Shown here piece after piece: positions 1 through 7,924 of a stretch of DNA of 64,000 nucleotides. The position numbers and the translations under genes were made by a program. Source of the DNA: an uncultured Ruminococcus sp. (GTDB lineage: Bacteria > Bacillota > Clostridia > Oscillospirales > CAG-272); NCBI GenBank assembly GCA_905202255.1, contig CAJKRH010000004.1, positions 5,356-69,355 on the forward strand, written 5' to 3'. Within the stretch, counting starts at the first letter, position 1. Each line of letters opens with the position of its first letter. The notes under the pieces are model-generated. The model searched no databases, had not been told where the DNA came from, and worked only from the letters and a program-made list of their open reading frames with translations.

Positions 1-1151
1 TCTGTTTTCCATGTGACATCATAGTCATCGTACGACGGCATATTATAAACTGACTTCGCATTTTTATACGGAAGCTGAAAATTATCTGATATATATTTTC
101 CTTCTTCCATAAACACATTATCAATTGCCGATACCACTTGGTTAAATAGCTTAGTGCCTTCAGCAGTCTTTCCGGTGTAGTCATATACTGCATAAACCGA
201 GAAATCATCTGTAATATTACTGAAATCTGGTACGACGGCATCAGCAGAAGCGGTTGCTTTCACAGTAGACCATGTTCCGTTCTCGTATCCGTCGTGTGAA
301 AGAACAGACGGCACCCTCAGCAATGTGCCACCTTTGGAAACTGATTTCACAATCTGGAGCACATAATTGCCAGATTCATCTATATCGTAAAAAGAAATGT
401 TTATTCTGTCATCCAAATCAACATTCATTTTAGCTGCATACTGCAGTATTTTTGTCGCATCACGGGTATTTACATTCGGTATTTTCATGCCGTTCGCATC
501 TGTTTTGTAATCTTCATATACATTTGCATATATTTTGTCGCTCAGCGGCATTTCAAACATATGCGCTGCGTACTGAAGAATGTACACAGCATCTCGGGAG
601 TTGATTTTTCCATCATTATTGTTGTTATATGCATCACCTTTCATACGAATGAACAGGCTGTCAAACTCCACTGAGCAGTTCAAAGACGCATACTGAGGTT
701 CCCCGTTTACCATTCCTTTAAATGTTGTCACTTCATCAACACCATCGCCAATCCATGTAATCCAATTATCATATGAACCGGTTGCAAGATTTTCGTCGAC
801 ACAAAATGTCAGTTCAACCAAACTCAAAGCCCCAACAGCATTCTTTGTTGACGCGTATTGAATCATTATTTCTCCGTTTCCGGCATTACATGTTGTAGTG
901 CCAATCGGATCATACGAAACCAGCGTCAAAATGTCCGTATTATATGACAAGCTTAAGTCAATACCGGCAAGTTGGGAATTTTCTTTAACATAAATTGTCG
1001 TTTTAAATTCTTTCCCCGGTGCAGGATCAAACGAAGTATTTTTAATATATACCGTTCCGTCATTCTCAGCAGCAATAACAAGCGGCGTCAGTAACAATAT
1101 AAATGCAAGGACAAGTATAAACAGTATATTCTTTGTAAATCTGTTTTTCAT
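1..1151 (-). CDS. Secreted cohesin-like/dockerin-like protein (3' end beyond window)
   Basis: The first 383 residues are visible; the gene continues past base 1. The start is ATG at 1149-1151 with GGAGGA about nine bases upstream. A signal peptide (residues 1-28, ending VIAA) precedes a cohesin-like beta domain (about 32-165, 'GIDLSLSYNTDILTLVSYDP'). Two dockerin-like calcium-loop repeats follow: N176-D187 (NNNNDGKINSRD) and D218-D231, each followed by 'AxxILQYAA'. A further beta-rich region lies beyond. It is the last gene of the 6306-to-1 operon, four bases after its neighbour. The family resemblance is judged by motif only; the binding partner is unknown. It is probably secreted and held at the cell surface through dockerin-type contacts (inference). 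Confidence 0.75.
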   Translation of the reverse strand, partial: MKNRFTKNILFILVLAFILLLTPLVIAAENDGTVYIKNTSFDPAPGKEFKTTIYVKENSQLAGIDLSLSYNTDILTLVSYDPIGTTTCNAGNGEIMIQYASTKNAVGALSLVELTFCVDENLATGSYDNWITWIGDGVDEVTTFKGMVNGEPQYASLNCSVEFDSLFIRMKGDAYNNNNDGKINSRDAVYILQYAAHMFEMPLSDKIYANVYEDYKTDANGMKIPNVNTRDATKILQYAAKMNVDLDDRINISFYDIDESGNYVLQIVKSVSKGGTLLRVPSVLSHDGYENGTWSTVKATASADAVVPDFSNITDDFSVYAVYDYTGKTAEGTKLFNQVVSAIDNVFMEEGKYISDNFQLPYKNAKSVYNMPSYDDYDVTWKT

Positions 1152-1155
1152 ATTT

Positions 1156-2355
1156 TCACTGTCCTCCGATTTCATTTTTGGCTTTTTCGATAAGTTCTTT
1201 TGCTGTAACAAACCCCTCGAAAAAGTCTGCATAATTTACAAGTTTACCGGTATTCCAATGTTCGATATATCCGTTTGCAAAAACGCGGCATACGCCTTTC
1301 AGGAGGTCTTGTGTTACATATGATGTAGCTATAAGTCCGTCGTCTTCATCAGAAAACACCTCGATTTTGTACGGAACTCTTACAACATATTCGACAAGTT
1401 TCCAACCAACATCTTTTACCTCAGCATCCTGACGCGCCGAGAAAGTACGCGAAACTGAATAACTATTATTCATCGACTGCCCTTGCTGATAGTTTACTCC
1501 GTATTTCAAAGCGGATGAGGCATTGGTTGTGATACTTCCGCCAATTTTCTGTCCAAAAATCCTTATTTGTGTTGACAGACTTGATGATCCACCTACTGAA
1601 TATGTACTGTCAGTTGAATTTGTCTTAACAACATTGAATGTTTCACTTGCACTCATTGATATGCTAAGACTATTACAACTATAAAATCCGCTGTTTGAAA
1701 TTCCGTTCCATTTATCATTGTTCGGAATTCCCATAAATTCAGGCGAGGCATAATACGGCGCCTTTTTCAATATATCAGTATTACCCGTTATTAGACCCGC
1801 TGCGCCTACCGCCACAGCCTCTTGTCTAAGCAGTCCCGCTATTCCAACCTGTATTCCACCAGCAATAACAACAGACCCATTTGCTGCAGCAATGTTTGCG
1901 AACATAACTGCCATGTCCCGCCAATAGCAGTCCATAACATTTCCCTTTCCACTCAGTTGATTCGGGTTAAAATCTCTGACTGCCATTATCGAGCTTGATG
2001 CATAGTCCGCAGGGGCATATATCTTATAAGTATTTCCATCATCATCTTTTTCCTGTGATAGCAGACTATAATCGACATATTCAAACCACTCCTTAGTGGC
2101 AAGTTTCATTTCATCCAAAGTTGCAACATCTTCAGAAATATTCGGATTATTTTTGCTATAATTATTCACCACATATGATGGATATCCATTGCTCTTATCA
2201 TTGCCAATTTTGTTGTACAGCTTTTGAAAATCCCAGTTATTTATTGCCATTAAAACTGTACTGCCCATAGCCAAAAGCAGTAAAGCAGACATCAAAATAG
2301 GTATCAGCGTTTTTTTCTTTTTAATTTTAGAGGCGTAAGTTACTTTTTTACTCAT
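1156..2355 (-). CDS. Membrane-anchored extracellular protein of unknown function
   Basis: 399 aa. A basic N terminus and one hydrophobic segment (about residues 17-37) suggest an uncleaved anchor or signal, with the rest outside the cell. Residues about 225-335 form a long Ser/Thr/Asn-rich stretch of alternating polar and hydrophobic residues (for example 'YSVGGSSSLSTQIRIFGQKI'), followed by 'VVRVPYKIEVF'. This pattern recalls the amphipathic strands of aerolysin/ETX-MTX2 beta-pore proteins, but I cannot assign a family. The ATG lies inside the stop region of the upstream gene (8-bp overlap, ATGAGTAA), so translation is probably coupled. It is the third gene of the putatively phase-variable operon. 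Confidence 0.75.
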   Translation of the reverse strand: MSKKVTYASKIKKKKTLIPILMSALLLLAMGSTVLMAINNWDFQKLYNKIGNDKSNGYPSYVVNNYSKNNPNISEDVATLDEMKLATKEWFEYVDYSLLSQEKDDDGNTYKIYAPADYASSSIMAVRDFNPNQLSGKGNVMDCYWRDMAVMFANIAAANGSVVIAGGIQVGIAGLLRQEAVAVGAAGLITGNTDILKKAPYYASPEFMGIPNNDKWNGISNSGFYSCNSLSISMSASETFNVVKTNSTDSTYSVGGSSSLSTQIRIFGQKIGGSITTNASSALKYGVNYQQGQSMNNSYSVSRTFSARQDAEVKDVGWKLVEYVVRVPYKIEVFSDEDDGLIATSYVTQDLLKGVCRVFANGYIEHWNTGKLVNYADFFEGFVTAKELIEKAKNEIGGQ

Positions 2356-3139
2356 AGTCTTCGCTCCGTTTCATAATTGTAATCTTTTCATTGTATACAG
2401 AATAATCAGCATCTACAATTTCATTTTCAGTGTCAAGTGAGGCTATATCCGAAACCGATATTTTTATTGCATTTTCTGGTGCAGGAATATCAGTAGCCAT
2501 TAACTTCAACTGGCAAATATCCATACTCTCTGTAATGTTTTTCGAAAAAGCCATCGATATATATACAGAGTGATTCTCTTTGGAATAATGCGCAGCTGCG
2601 GACGCATCAGTATATGGTATTTCGAGCACTTCGACAGATGGATCCAGCAAAATTTCAAGTTCCAAACTCGAAAAACATACTTTACCACCTATTGAAATGT
2701 TGATGCAAAACTCTGTGTTTTTTTCAGTGTATATACTATCAAAACCGATTGCATTCTTTGCGTCGCTAAAATCGTCATATATTGGATATATATTTTTGGA
2801 TTCATATATATTTTCCAATGCACTGTCCCACCCTGCAAAAAAATTGTTCGATGGGTGGGAAATTATCGGCACAAATGTTATGTTCTTTCCCTCTTCTATT
2901 TCCTGAGTATCGACTATTTTTCCATCATATGTACAAAAGCGTACTATTGCATAGCGAGGTTTCGTATCATCCGTGCCATTATGATTTGCAGAATCAGTAT
3001 CGGTAGTTGAAGCATTTTCATCAGAAAGCATTGATGAAGTCTGATTGCTGTATTCGCTTTTTGTATAATCTGAATTTTCACATGAATACAAACAGCTTAA
3101 TATGCACACTGTAAGCAAAATAATTAGTAATTTTTTCAT
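2348..3139 (-). CDS. Lipoprotein with InlB-like and cohesin-like domains
   Basis: 263 aa. A type II signal peptide ends in LYSC with Cys20 as the lipid-modified residue. A Ser/Thr/Asn-rich linker (about 22-60) is followed by an InlB B-repeat-like segment (about 62-120, 'FFAGWDSALENIYESKNIYP') and a C-terminal cohesin-like domain (about 130-258). The motif 'MAFSKNIT-S' matches 'FAKTKNITQS' in the C-terminal domain of the adjacent collagen-like protein, so the two domains are probably paralogous. It starts two bases after the stop of the upstream gene with only a weak ribosome-binding site, suggesting coupling. It is likely a surface lipoprotein partner of the collagen-like protein. Confidence 0.8.
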   Translation of the reverse strand: MKKLLIILLTVCILSCLYSCENSDYTKSEYSNQTSSMLSDENASTTDTDSANHNGTDDTKPRYAIVRFCTYDGKIVDTQEIEEGKNITFVPIISHPSNNFFAGWDSALENIYESKNIYPIYDDFSDAKNAIGFDSIYTEKNTEFCINISIGGKVCFSSLELEILLDPSVEVLEIPYTDASAAAHYSKENHSVYISMAFSKNITESMDICQLKLMATDIPAPENAIKISVSDIASLDTENEIVDADYSVYNEKITIMKRSEDYE

Positions 3140-3141
3140 AA

Positions 3142-6100
3142 TTACATTTCCAAAGACACATGTCCACCGGTTATTGAATATGTTTCACTCTGATATGATG
3201 CATCAGATATATCCGTTATTTCCAAATTCACATCACTTGAGACCGTTCCTTGATATGATATAGTTATAACAAATACTACATCTGATTGAGTAATATTCTT
3301 CGTCTTAGCAAAAGAAAAATATACTGCTCCATCAGTCAAAGCCTGCGCATCATTCAGAGTAATGTCTTCAAATTTGCTTCCTTCAGGGGATACGATACTA
3401 ACAAACAAAAGCTTTGATTTGTCCCATTCAAATTTCCCTTCAAATGCTGCAACATTTACAGTTCCACTAAGCGTAACAGTAAGTGTTGCCGTACCATTGT
3501 GAAGATCATCATATGTAATAACAAAATTATTTCTTAGTTTGGAAGAAAGTTCATACCCTGCAGTAACAGTAATATTTCCCGTTACATTATCGAAAGCCTT
3601 ATCCCAGCCGATAAATGTGTAACCGTCTCTTGTCGGGTCTGCTGGTGCAGTCGCACTATTGCCCTCCTCGACGGTCTCGGTCTTTAATACGGTGCCGTCC
3701 CAGTCAACAAAAGTAACTGTATATGTAGTTGTGGTGGGAGGTGTTACTTTCACGCCGACATAACCGGCATCTATCTTGCTTCCGTCGGAAAGGACAAGCC
3801 ACAGATGGAGATTTTCATCGACATAAGCATCCACTACGCTGACGCCACTGTCGCCCTTATCACCTTTATCTCCTTTGTCGCCTTTATCGCCCTTTTCGCC
3901 CTGCGCACCTGTATCGCCCTTGTCGCCTTTATTGCCGTCGGAACCGGATGTACCTTCTGCTTTTACGCCTGTGTCAACACCGTTTATCCACCAGTTGCCG
4001 TTTGCACCGATATAAGGGGTCTTGCCGTCGCTTCCGTCGTCGCCTTTATCGCCCTTATCGCCTTTTTCACCCTGTGCACCGTCATCGCCTTTTTCACCCT
4101 TGTCGCCTTTTTCGCCTTTGGAACCGACAAGTGATGCTATCCATTCGGCTTCCGTGCCCACATAGCCGTTTTCCTTGGCTATTTCATATGCCGATTTACC
4201 TGCATCACCCTTATCGCCTTTGTCCCCCTTTGCGCCGACAAGCGATGCAAGCCAGTCCTGAACAGTTCCTTCATAGCCGTTTTCGCGTGCAAGCTCATAT
4301 GCGCTCTTGCCGTCATCGCCTTTTGCGGCTGACTGTCCGTCCTTGCCCACAAGAGAAGCAAGCCACTCTGTTACCGAACCTTCAAAACCGTTTTCGCAGG
4401 CTATTTCGTATGCGGATTTGCCAGCATCGCCTTTATCGCCCTTGTCGCCTTTCTCGCCTTTGTCGCCTTTTGTTCCTGCAGCGCCGACAAGAGAATCCAG
4501 CCACTGTACAAGCGTTCCGTCAAAACCCGCTTCTTTTGCAAGCTCGTATGCACTCTTACCGTTTACACCGTCGGCACCCTTTGCACCAGCGGCACCCGTA
4601 GGTCCGATGAGAGATGCGAGCCACTGCTCTTCTGTGCCTGTGTAGCCTTTTTCTTTTGCTATCTCATATGCAGATTTACCTGCGTCGCCTTTGTCGCCCT
4701 TAGCTCCCGCTTCACCGACAAGTGATGCAAGCCACTGCTCTTCTGTACCCTCGTAACCGTTCTTCACCGCCAGCTCATATGCGCTCTTGCCTGAAAGTGA
4801 GGAAAGCCATTGTGCTTCTGTGCCGTCATAGCCGTTTATCTTGGCTATTTCATATGCCGATTTGCCGGAATCGCCTTTGTCGCCCTTTACACCGACGAGA
4901 GATGCAAGCCATGTCTGCAATGTGCCTATGTAACCGTTTTCAAGTGCCAGTTCGTATGCGCTCTTACCGTTTACGCCGTCAGCACCCTTATCGCCTTTCT
5001 CGCCGATAAGAGATGCGAGCCAGTCTGTCACAGTACCTTCAAAGCCGTTTTCGCAGGCTGTTTCATATGCGGATTTGCCCGCATCGCCCTTGTCGCCTTT
5101 GTCGCCCTTTACACCGACGAGAGATGCAAGCCAGTCGGAAAGAGTTCCTTCAAATCCTGCTTCTTTTGCAAGCTCGTATGCGTCCTTGCCGTCGCTACCG
5201 TCGGTGCCGTTGATACCCGAAGGTCCTACGAGCGAAGCAAGCCACTCTTCTTCGGTTCCCGTATAGCCTTTCATTCTTGCCAGTTCATAAGCGCTGAGAC
5301 CGTTGTCTCCTTTTGCTCCCGCTTCGCCGACAAGTGAAGCCAGCCACTGGGTCTCTGTTCCCATATATCCGTTTTTGACGGCAAGTTCATATGCGCTCTT
5401 GCCGGAAAGTGAAGATATCCATTCGGCTTCCGTACCTGTATAACCGTTTTCTTTCGCTGTCTCGTATGCGGATTTACCTGCATCGCCCTTGTCGCCTTTC
5501 TCGCCCTTTGCGCCGACGAGAGATGCGAGCCAGTCCTGTACCGTACCGGTGTAACCGTTTTCGCAGGCAAGTTCATATGCACTCTTGCCGTTGTCGCCCT
5601 TGTCTCCCTTTTCCACGGCAGAACCGTCTTTTCCGACAAGCGAAGCAAGCCACTCTGTCAGCGTGCCTTCAAAGCCGCTGTCGCATGCGAGTTCGTATGC
5701 GCTCTTACCGTCTTTGCCGTCGGTTCCGTTTTTGCCGACGAGTGAATCGAGCCACTGTGCAAGCGTTCCGTCAAAGCCTTTTTCGCAGGCAAGCTCATAT
5801 GCGCTCTTGCCGTCCTTGCCATCCTTACCGTCTTTTCCGGCAACGCCTGCCTCTCCGACAAGTGATGCAAGCCACTGCGCGAGAGTTCCTCTGTAGCCTT
5901 TTTCGACCGCCAGTTCATATGCGCTCTTGCCGTCGGCGCCGTCTCTGCCGTCGCTGCCGTCAGTTCCGTCCTTGCCATCCTTGCCGGCTGTGCCGTCTTT
6001 ACCGTCGGTTCCGTCCTTGCCGTCTTTACCGTCCGTACCGTTTTTGCCTACCAGAGCGGTAAGCCATTCGTCAAGAGTTCCGGTGTAGCCGTTTTCGCAG

Positions 6101-6306
6101 GCAAGCTCGTACGCGTTTTTGCCGCTCTGACCTGCTGCTCCGGTGTCTCCCTTGTCGCCTTTGTCGCCCTTCTCTCCCTGATTTCCCTGCGGTCCCTGCG
6201 GTCCTACAGCCGCTTCTCCGCACGAAGTCAGAGCGAGAATCGCCATGACTGCCGCAAGTATCAAAGCCATGATTCTTGCCGCAGTGCGTTTTGCCGATGA
6301 TTTCAT
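3142..6306 (-). CDS. Collagen-like surface lipoprotein with 18 inter-helix modules
   Basis: 1054 aa. A type II signal peptide has lipobox LTSC (Cys29). Residues about 33-830 alternate Gly-X-Y tracts ('GEKGDKGDKGDTG') with 18 copies of a 24-residue module, consensus (K/N/D)(S/N)AYELA...G(Y/F).GT...WLASLVG. Two further patches ('YIGANGNWWINGVDTG' and a 'LHLWLVLSDGSKID' segment) precede an InlB-like repeat (about 870-930) and a C-terminal cohesin-like domain (about 930-1054). It is probably a lipid-anchored stalk presenting a beta domain. The start is ATG with AGGAGGA. No good static promoter is visible between the start and the recombination site at 6415, so expression probably depends on the invertible promoter. 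Confidence 0.9.
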   Translation of the reverse strand: MKSSAKRTAARIMALILAAVMAILALTSCGEAAVGPQGPQGNQGEKGDKGDKGDTGAAGQSGKNAYELACENGYTGTLDEWLTALVGKNGTDGKDGKDGTDGKDGTAGKDGKDGTDGSDGRDGADGKSAYELAVEKGYRGTLAQWLASLVGEAGVAGKDGKDGKDGKSAYELACEKGFDGTLAQWLDSLVGKNGTDGKDGKSAYELACDSGFEGTLTEWLASLVGKDGSAVEKGDKGDNGKSAYELACENGYTGTVQDWLASLVGAKGEKGDKGDAGKSAYETAKENGYTGTEAEWISSLSGKSAYELAVKNGYMGTETQWLASLVGEAGAKGDNGLSAYELARMKGYTGTEEEWLASLVGPSGINGTDGSDGKDAYELAKEAGFEGTLSDWLASLVGVKGDKGDKGDAGKSAYETACENGFEGTVTDWLASLIGEKGDKGADGVNGKSAYELALENGYIGTLQTWLASLVGVKGDKGDSGKSAYEIAKINGYDGTEAQWLSSLSGKSAYELAVKNGYEGTEEQWLASLVGEAGAKGDKGDAGKSAYEIAKEKGYTGTEEQWLASLIGPTGAAGAKGADGVNGKSAYELAKEAGFDGTLVQWLDSLVGAAGTKGDKGEKGDKGDKGDAGKSAYEIACENGFEGSVTEWLASLVGKDGQSAAKGDDGKSAYELARENGYEGTVQDWLASLVGAKGDKGDKGDAGKSAYEIAKENGYVGTEAEWIASLVGSKGEKGDKGEKGDDGAQGEKGDKGDKGDDGSDGKTPYIGANGNWWINGVDTGVKAEGTSGSDGNKGDKGDTGAQGEKGDKGDKGDKGDKGDSGVSVVDAYVDENLHLWLVLSDGSKIDAGYVGVKVTPPTTTTYTVTFVDWDGTVLKTETVEEGNSATAPADPTRDGYTFIGWDKAFDNVTGNITVTAGYELSSKLRNNFVITYDDLHNGTATLTVTLSGTVNVAAFEGKFEWDKSKLLFVSIVSPEGSKFEDITLNDAQALTDGAVYFSFAKTKNITQSDVVFVITISYQGTVSSDVNLEITDISDASYQSETYSITGGHVSLEM

Positions 6307-6414
6307 GATTGTGTCCTCCTGTTGCTTTTGTTGTCAGCTTGTCATATACATGTCAGTGCCACGAGGTATTGCCAATAGACACACAAATCCGCGCCTGCGC
6401 ATATCGGCGGAATT

Positions 6415-6441
6415 TGTCCTAAAGGTTCTCCCCTTTAAGGC
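6415..6441. repeat. Left inverted repeat (IRL) of the invertible segment
   Basis: A 27-base sequence beginning TGTCCTAAAGG and ending CCCTTTAAGGC is the exact reverse complement of 7823-7849. Internally it has the form of a tyrosine-recombinase core site: arm CCTAAAGG, six-base centre TTCTCC, opposed arm CCTTTAAGG. It lies 109 bp upstream of the collagen-like gene and 38 bp past the recombinase stop codon. Confidence 0.9.
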
Positions 6442-6478
6442 ATGGCAGGAAATGCTCCCGTGAGTCGGGCTATTTCAC

Positions 6479-7612
6479 TCACTCCGACTGAAAACATGAC
6501 TGCAATGGATGACACATCATGAGTTTCTCCATTTCCTGTTTCTTCTGCTCAAATGACGGATGAACGTATCGTTCCAAAGTAATTTTTACACTTGAATGCC
6601 CGAGAATTTCGGAAAGGCTTTTAGCGTTCATTCCGTTTCGGATAGCCTCGGTTGCAAAGGTGTGGCGAAGCGCATGAAATGTATATCCGTGCCCATCCAG
6701 CTCGCATTCCCGAAGATAACCCATATATTTTCTGTAGTAAGTCCGCGGTTCGATGCAGCTGCCGGTTCCTGTTATCACATAGGCTTCATCACTCAGTTCC
6801 GAATACAGCTTCCTGAGCCATTCGGAAAAAGCTTTGGAAAGCGGTATCACCCGCGCGGAACTATCGCTTTTCGGGCTCGATAAAATCAGTTTTGTAGTCC
6901 GCTCTTCACCTTTTTCCTGCATTATCCGCTGAAGTGTATTCTTTACGGCAACGGTACAGTTATCAAAATCAAATGCGTCTTTTTTCAATGCACAAATCTC
7001 ACCTATTCTCATTCCTGTCATGAGTGCGATAAGAACGCCTGTCCGTCCGTAATCAATATTTGACCACAGATACCGAAGCAGGCGTTCATAATCGGGTCGC
7101 GCTAATGCGATAATATTTCTTTTATATACTTTCGGTGCCGATACTTTCGGACTTATTCCGATGAAATTGTTTTCATAACCGAATTTCAGTATGGACTCAA
7201 GCAATATCGCGATATCTTTCACTGTTTTTGTTGCAAGCCCGTAATCGGAAAACAGATGGTCTATAAATCTGTCGACGGTAATTCTGTTCAGCTTTTGCAT
7301 ATCTGCTTTCTTCCAATATGGCATTATATATCTTTCTATTCTGTATCGATAATTTGACATGGTGCTTTCCTTGACATGATGCTTTTTTCGATGCAGAAAA
7401 GCATGTGCAATCTCTTCAAATGAACCTTTTGCTTTTGCCGTATTTACTTCCGTATGATTCTGTTTCGCGGCAAGCTGTTTGGTTTTTGCCTCCGCATAAC
7501 TTTTTGCATAAAGATATCCGTAAACAGCTCGGCTTCCGTCATAACCCTTTATGTACCGTGCCTCCCATCTCCCGTCTTTTCTGTGCCATATGTTTTCTCC
7601 CCTGCGTGACAT
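6479..7612 (-). CDS. Tyrosine recombinase (predicted DNA invertase)
   Basis: 377 aa, close to normal length for the family. An AP2-like N-terminal arm-binding domain (about 5-50, 'RKDGRWEARYIKGYDG') is followed by a SAM-like core-binding domain (about 65-150) and a catalytic domain (about 170-365). Catalytic residues appear intact: R202 (TGMRIGE), K248 (SPKSD), H313-x-x-R316 (HALRH), H339 (LGHSS) and Y349 (ERYVH). The start is ATG with GGAGG about eleven bases upstream. It lies wholly inside the 27-bp inverted repeats, so it is the obvious enzyme for flipping the segment. No excisionase is adjacent. It could alternatively be an integrase remnant, but the paired inverted sites argue for inversion. 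Confidence 0.9.
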   Translation of the reverse strand: MSRRGENIWHRKDGRWEARYIKGYDGSRAVYGYLYAKSYAEAKTKQLAAKQNHTEVNTAKAKGSFEEIAHAFLHRKKHHVKESTMSNYRYRIERYIMPYWKKADMQKLNRITVDRFIDHLFSDYGLATKTVKDIAILLESILKFGYENNFIGISPKVSAPKVYKRNIIALARPDYERLLRYLWSNIDYGRTGVLIALMTGMRIGEICALKKDAFDFDNCTVAVKNTLQRIMQEKGEERTTKLILSSPKSDSSARVIPLSKAFSEWLRKLYSELSDEAYVITGTGSCIEPRTYYRKYMGYLRECELDGHGYTFHALRHTFATEAIRNGMNAKSLSEILGHSSVKITLERYVHPSFEQKKQEMEKLMMCHPLQSCFQSE

Positions 7613-7756
7613 TTTCTTTTTTCCTCCGTTATCTTTTTTTGACTGTAATCACGGAACAAAACCGACTTTTTTATCCCGTATATTATCTGATATCATAATA
7701 ATACAGTAAAATTATGATTTTTTGCTATATTTTTTCGCGTTAATTTCCTTTTGCCA

Positions 7757-7785
7757 TTGACAAATTTTTCTCCTTGTGCTATAGT
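7757..7785 (+). promoter_or_regulatory. Outward-facing sigma-A promoter inside the invertible segment
   Basis: TTGACA at 7757-7762, a 17-base spacer and TATAGT at 7780-7785. Transcription would start near 7792, cross the right inverted repeat and end at the hairpin at 7953-7976 without covering a sense-strand gene. Flipped, it would drive the collagen-like operon with a leader of roughly 165 bases. Confidence 0.85.
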
Positions 7786-7822
7786 TATACTGTATTAGTT
7801 TTGTTTGCATATATTTGTCTCC

Positions 7823-7849
7823 GCCTTAAAGGGGAGAACCTTTAGGACA
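7823..7849. repeat. Right inverted repeat (IRR) of the invertible segment
   Basis: The exact 27-base reverse complement of 6415-6441. It lies 37 bases downstream of the -10 element of the outward promoter. Confidence 0.9.
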
Positions 7850-7924
7850 GAGACAGGGGATTTCAGCAACGGATTCATATGTGAAATCGATATGTCTAAT
7901 ATTGGTTTTATTTGCTTTTTGCGT

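Larger units (their letters stand above)
6415..7849. mobile_element. Putative invertible DNA segment (phase-variation switch)
   Basis: A 1,435-bp segment is bounded by perfect 27-bp inverted repeats and contains one gene, a tyrosine recombinase, plus one strong outward-facing promoter just inside the right repeat. In the orientation given, that promoter fires rightward into a terminator. After inversion (position x becomes 14264-x) it would sit at about 6479-6507 reading leftward into the 6306-to-1 surface-protein operon. The layout is that of known phase-variable promoters with a resident recombinase. The inversion itself is inference, because only one orientation is present here. Confidence 0.82.

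Noticed and set aside
3805..6062. Several long plus-strand open frames opposite the collagen-like gene.
   Set aside because: They are Arg/Leu/Ser-rich shadows of the repetitive GC-rich gene and have no ribosome-binding sites or family motifs.
3900..6180. A long array of similar 70-to-200-bp DNA units that could be mistaken for a CRISPR or satellite.
   Set aside because: The units keep one open frame and encode Gly-X-Y and SAYELA modules; spacing and divergence are those of protein repeats.
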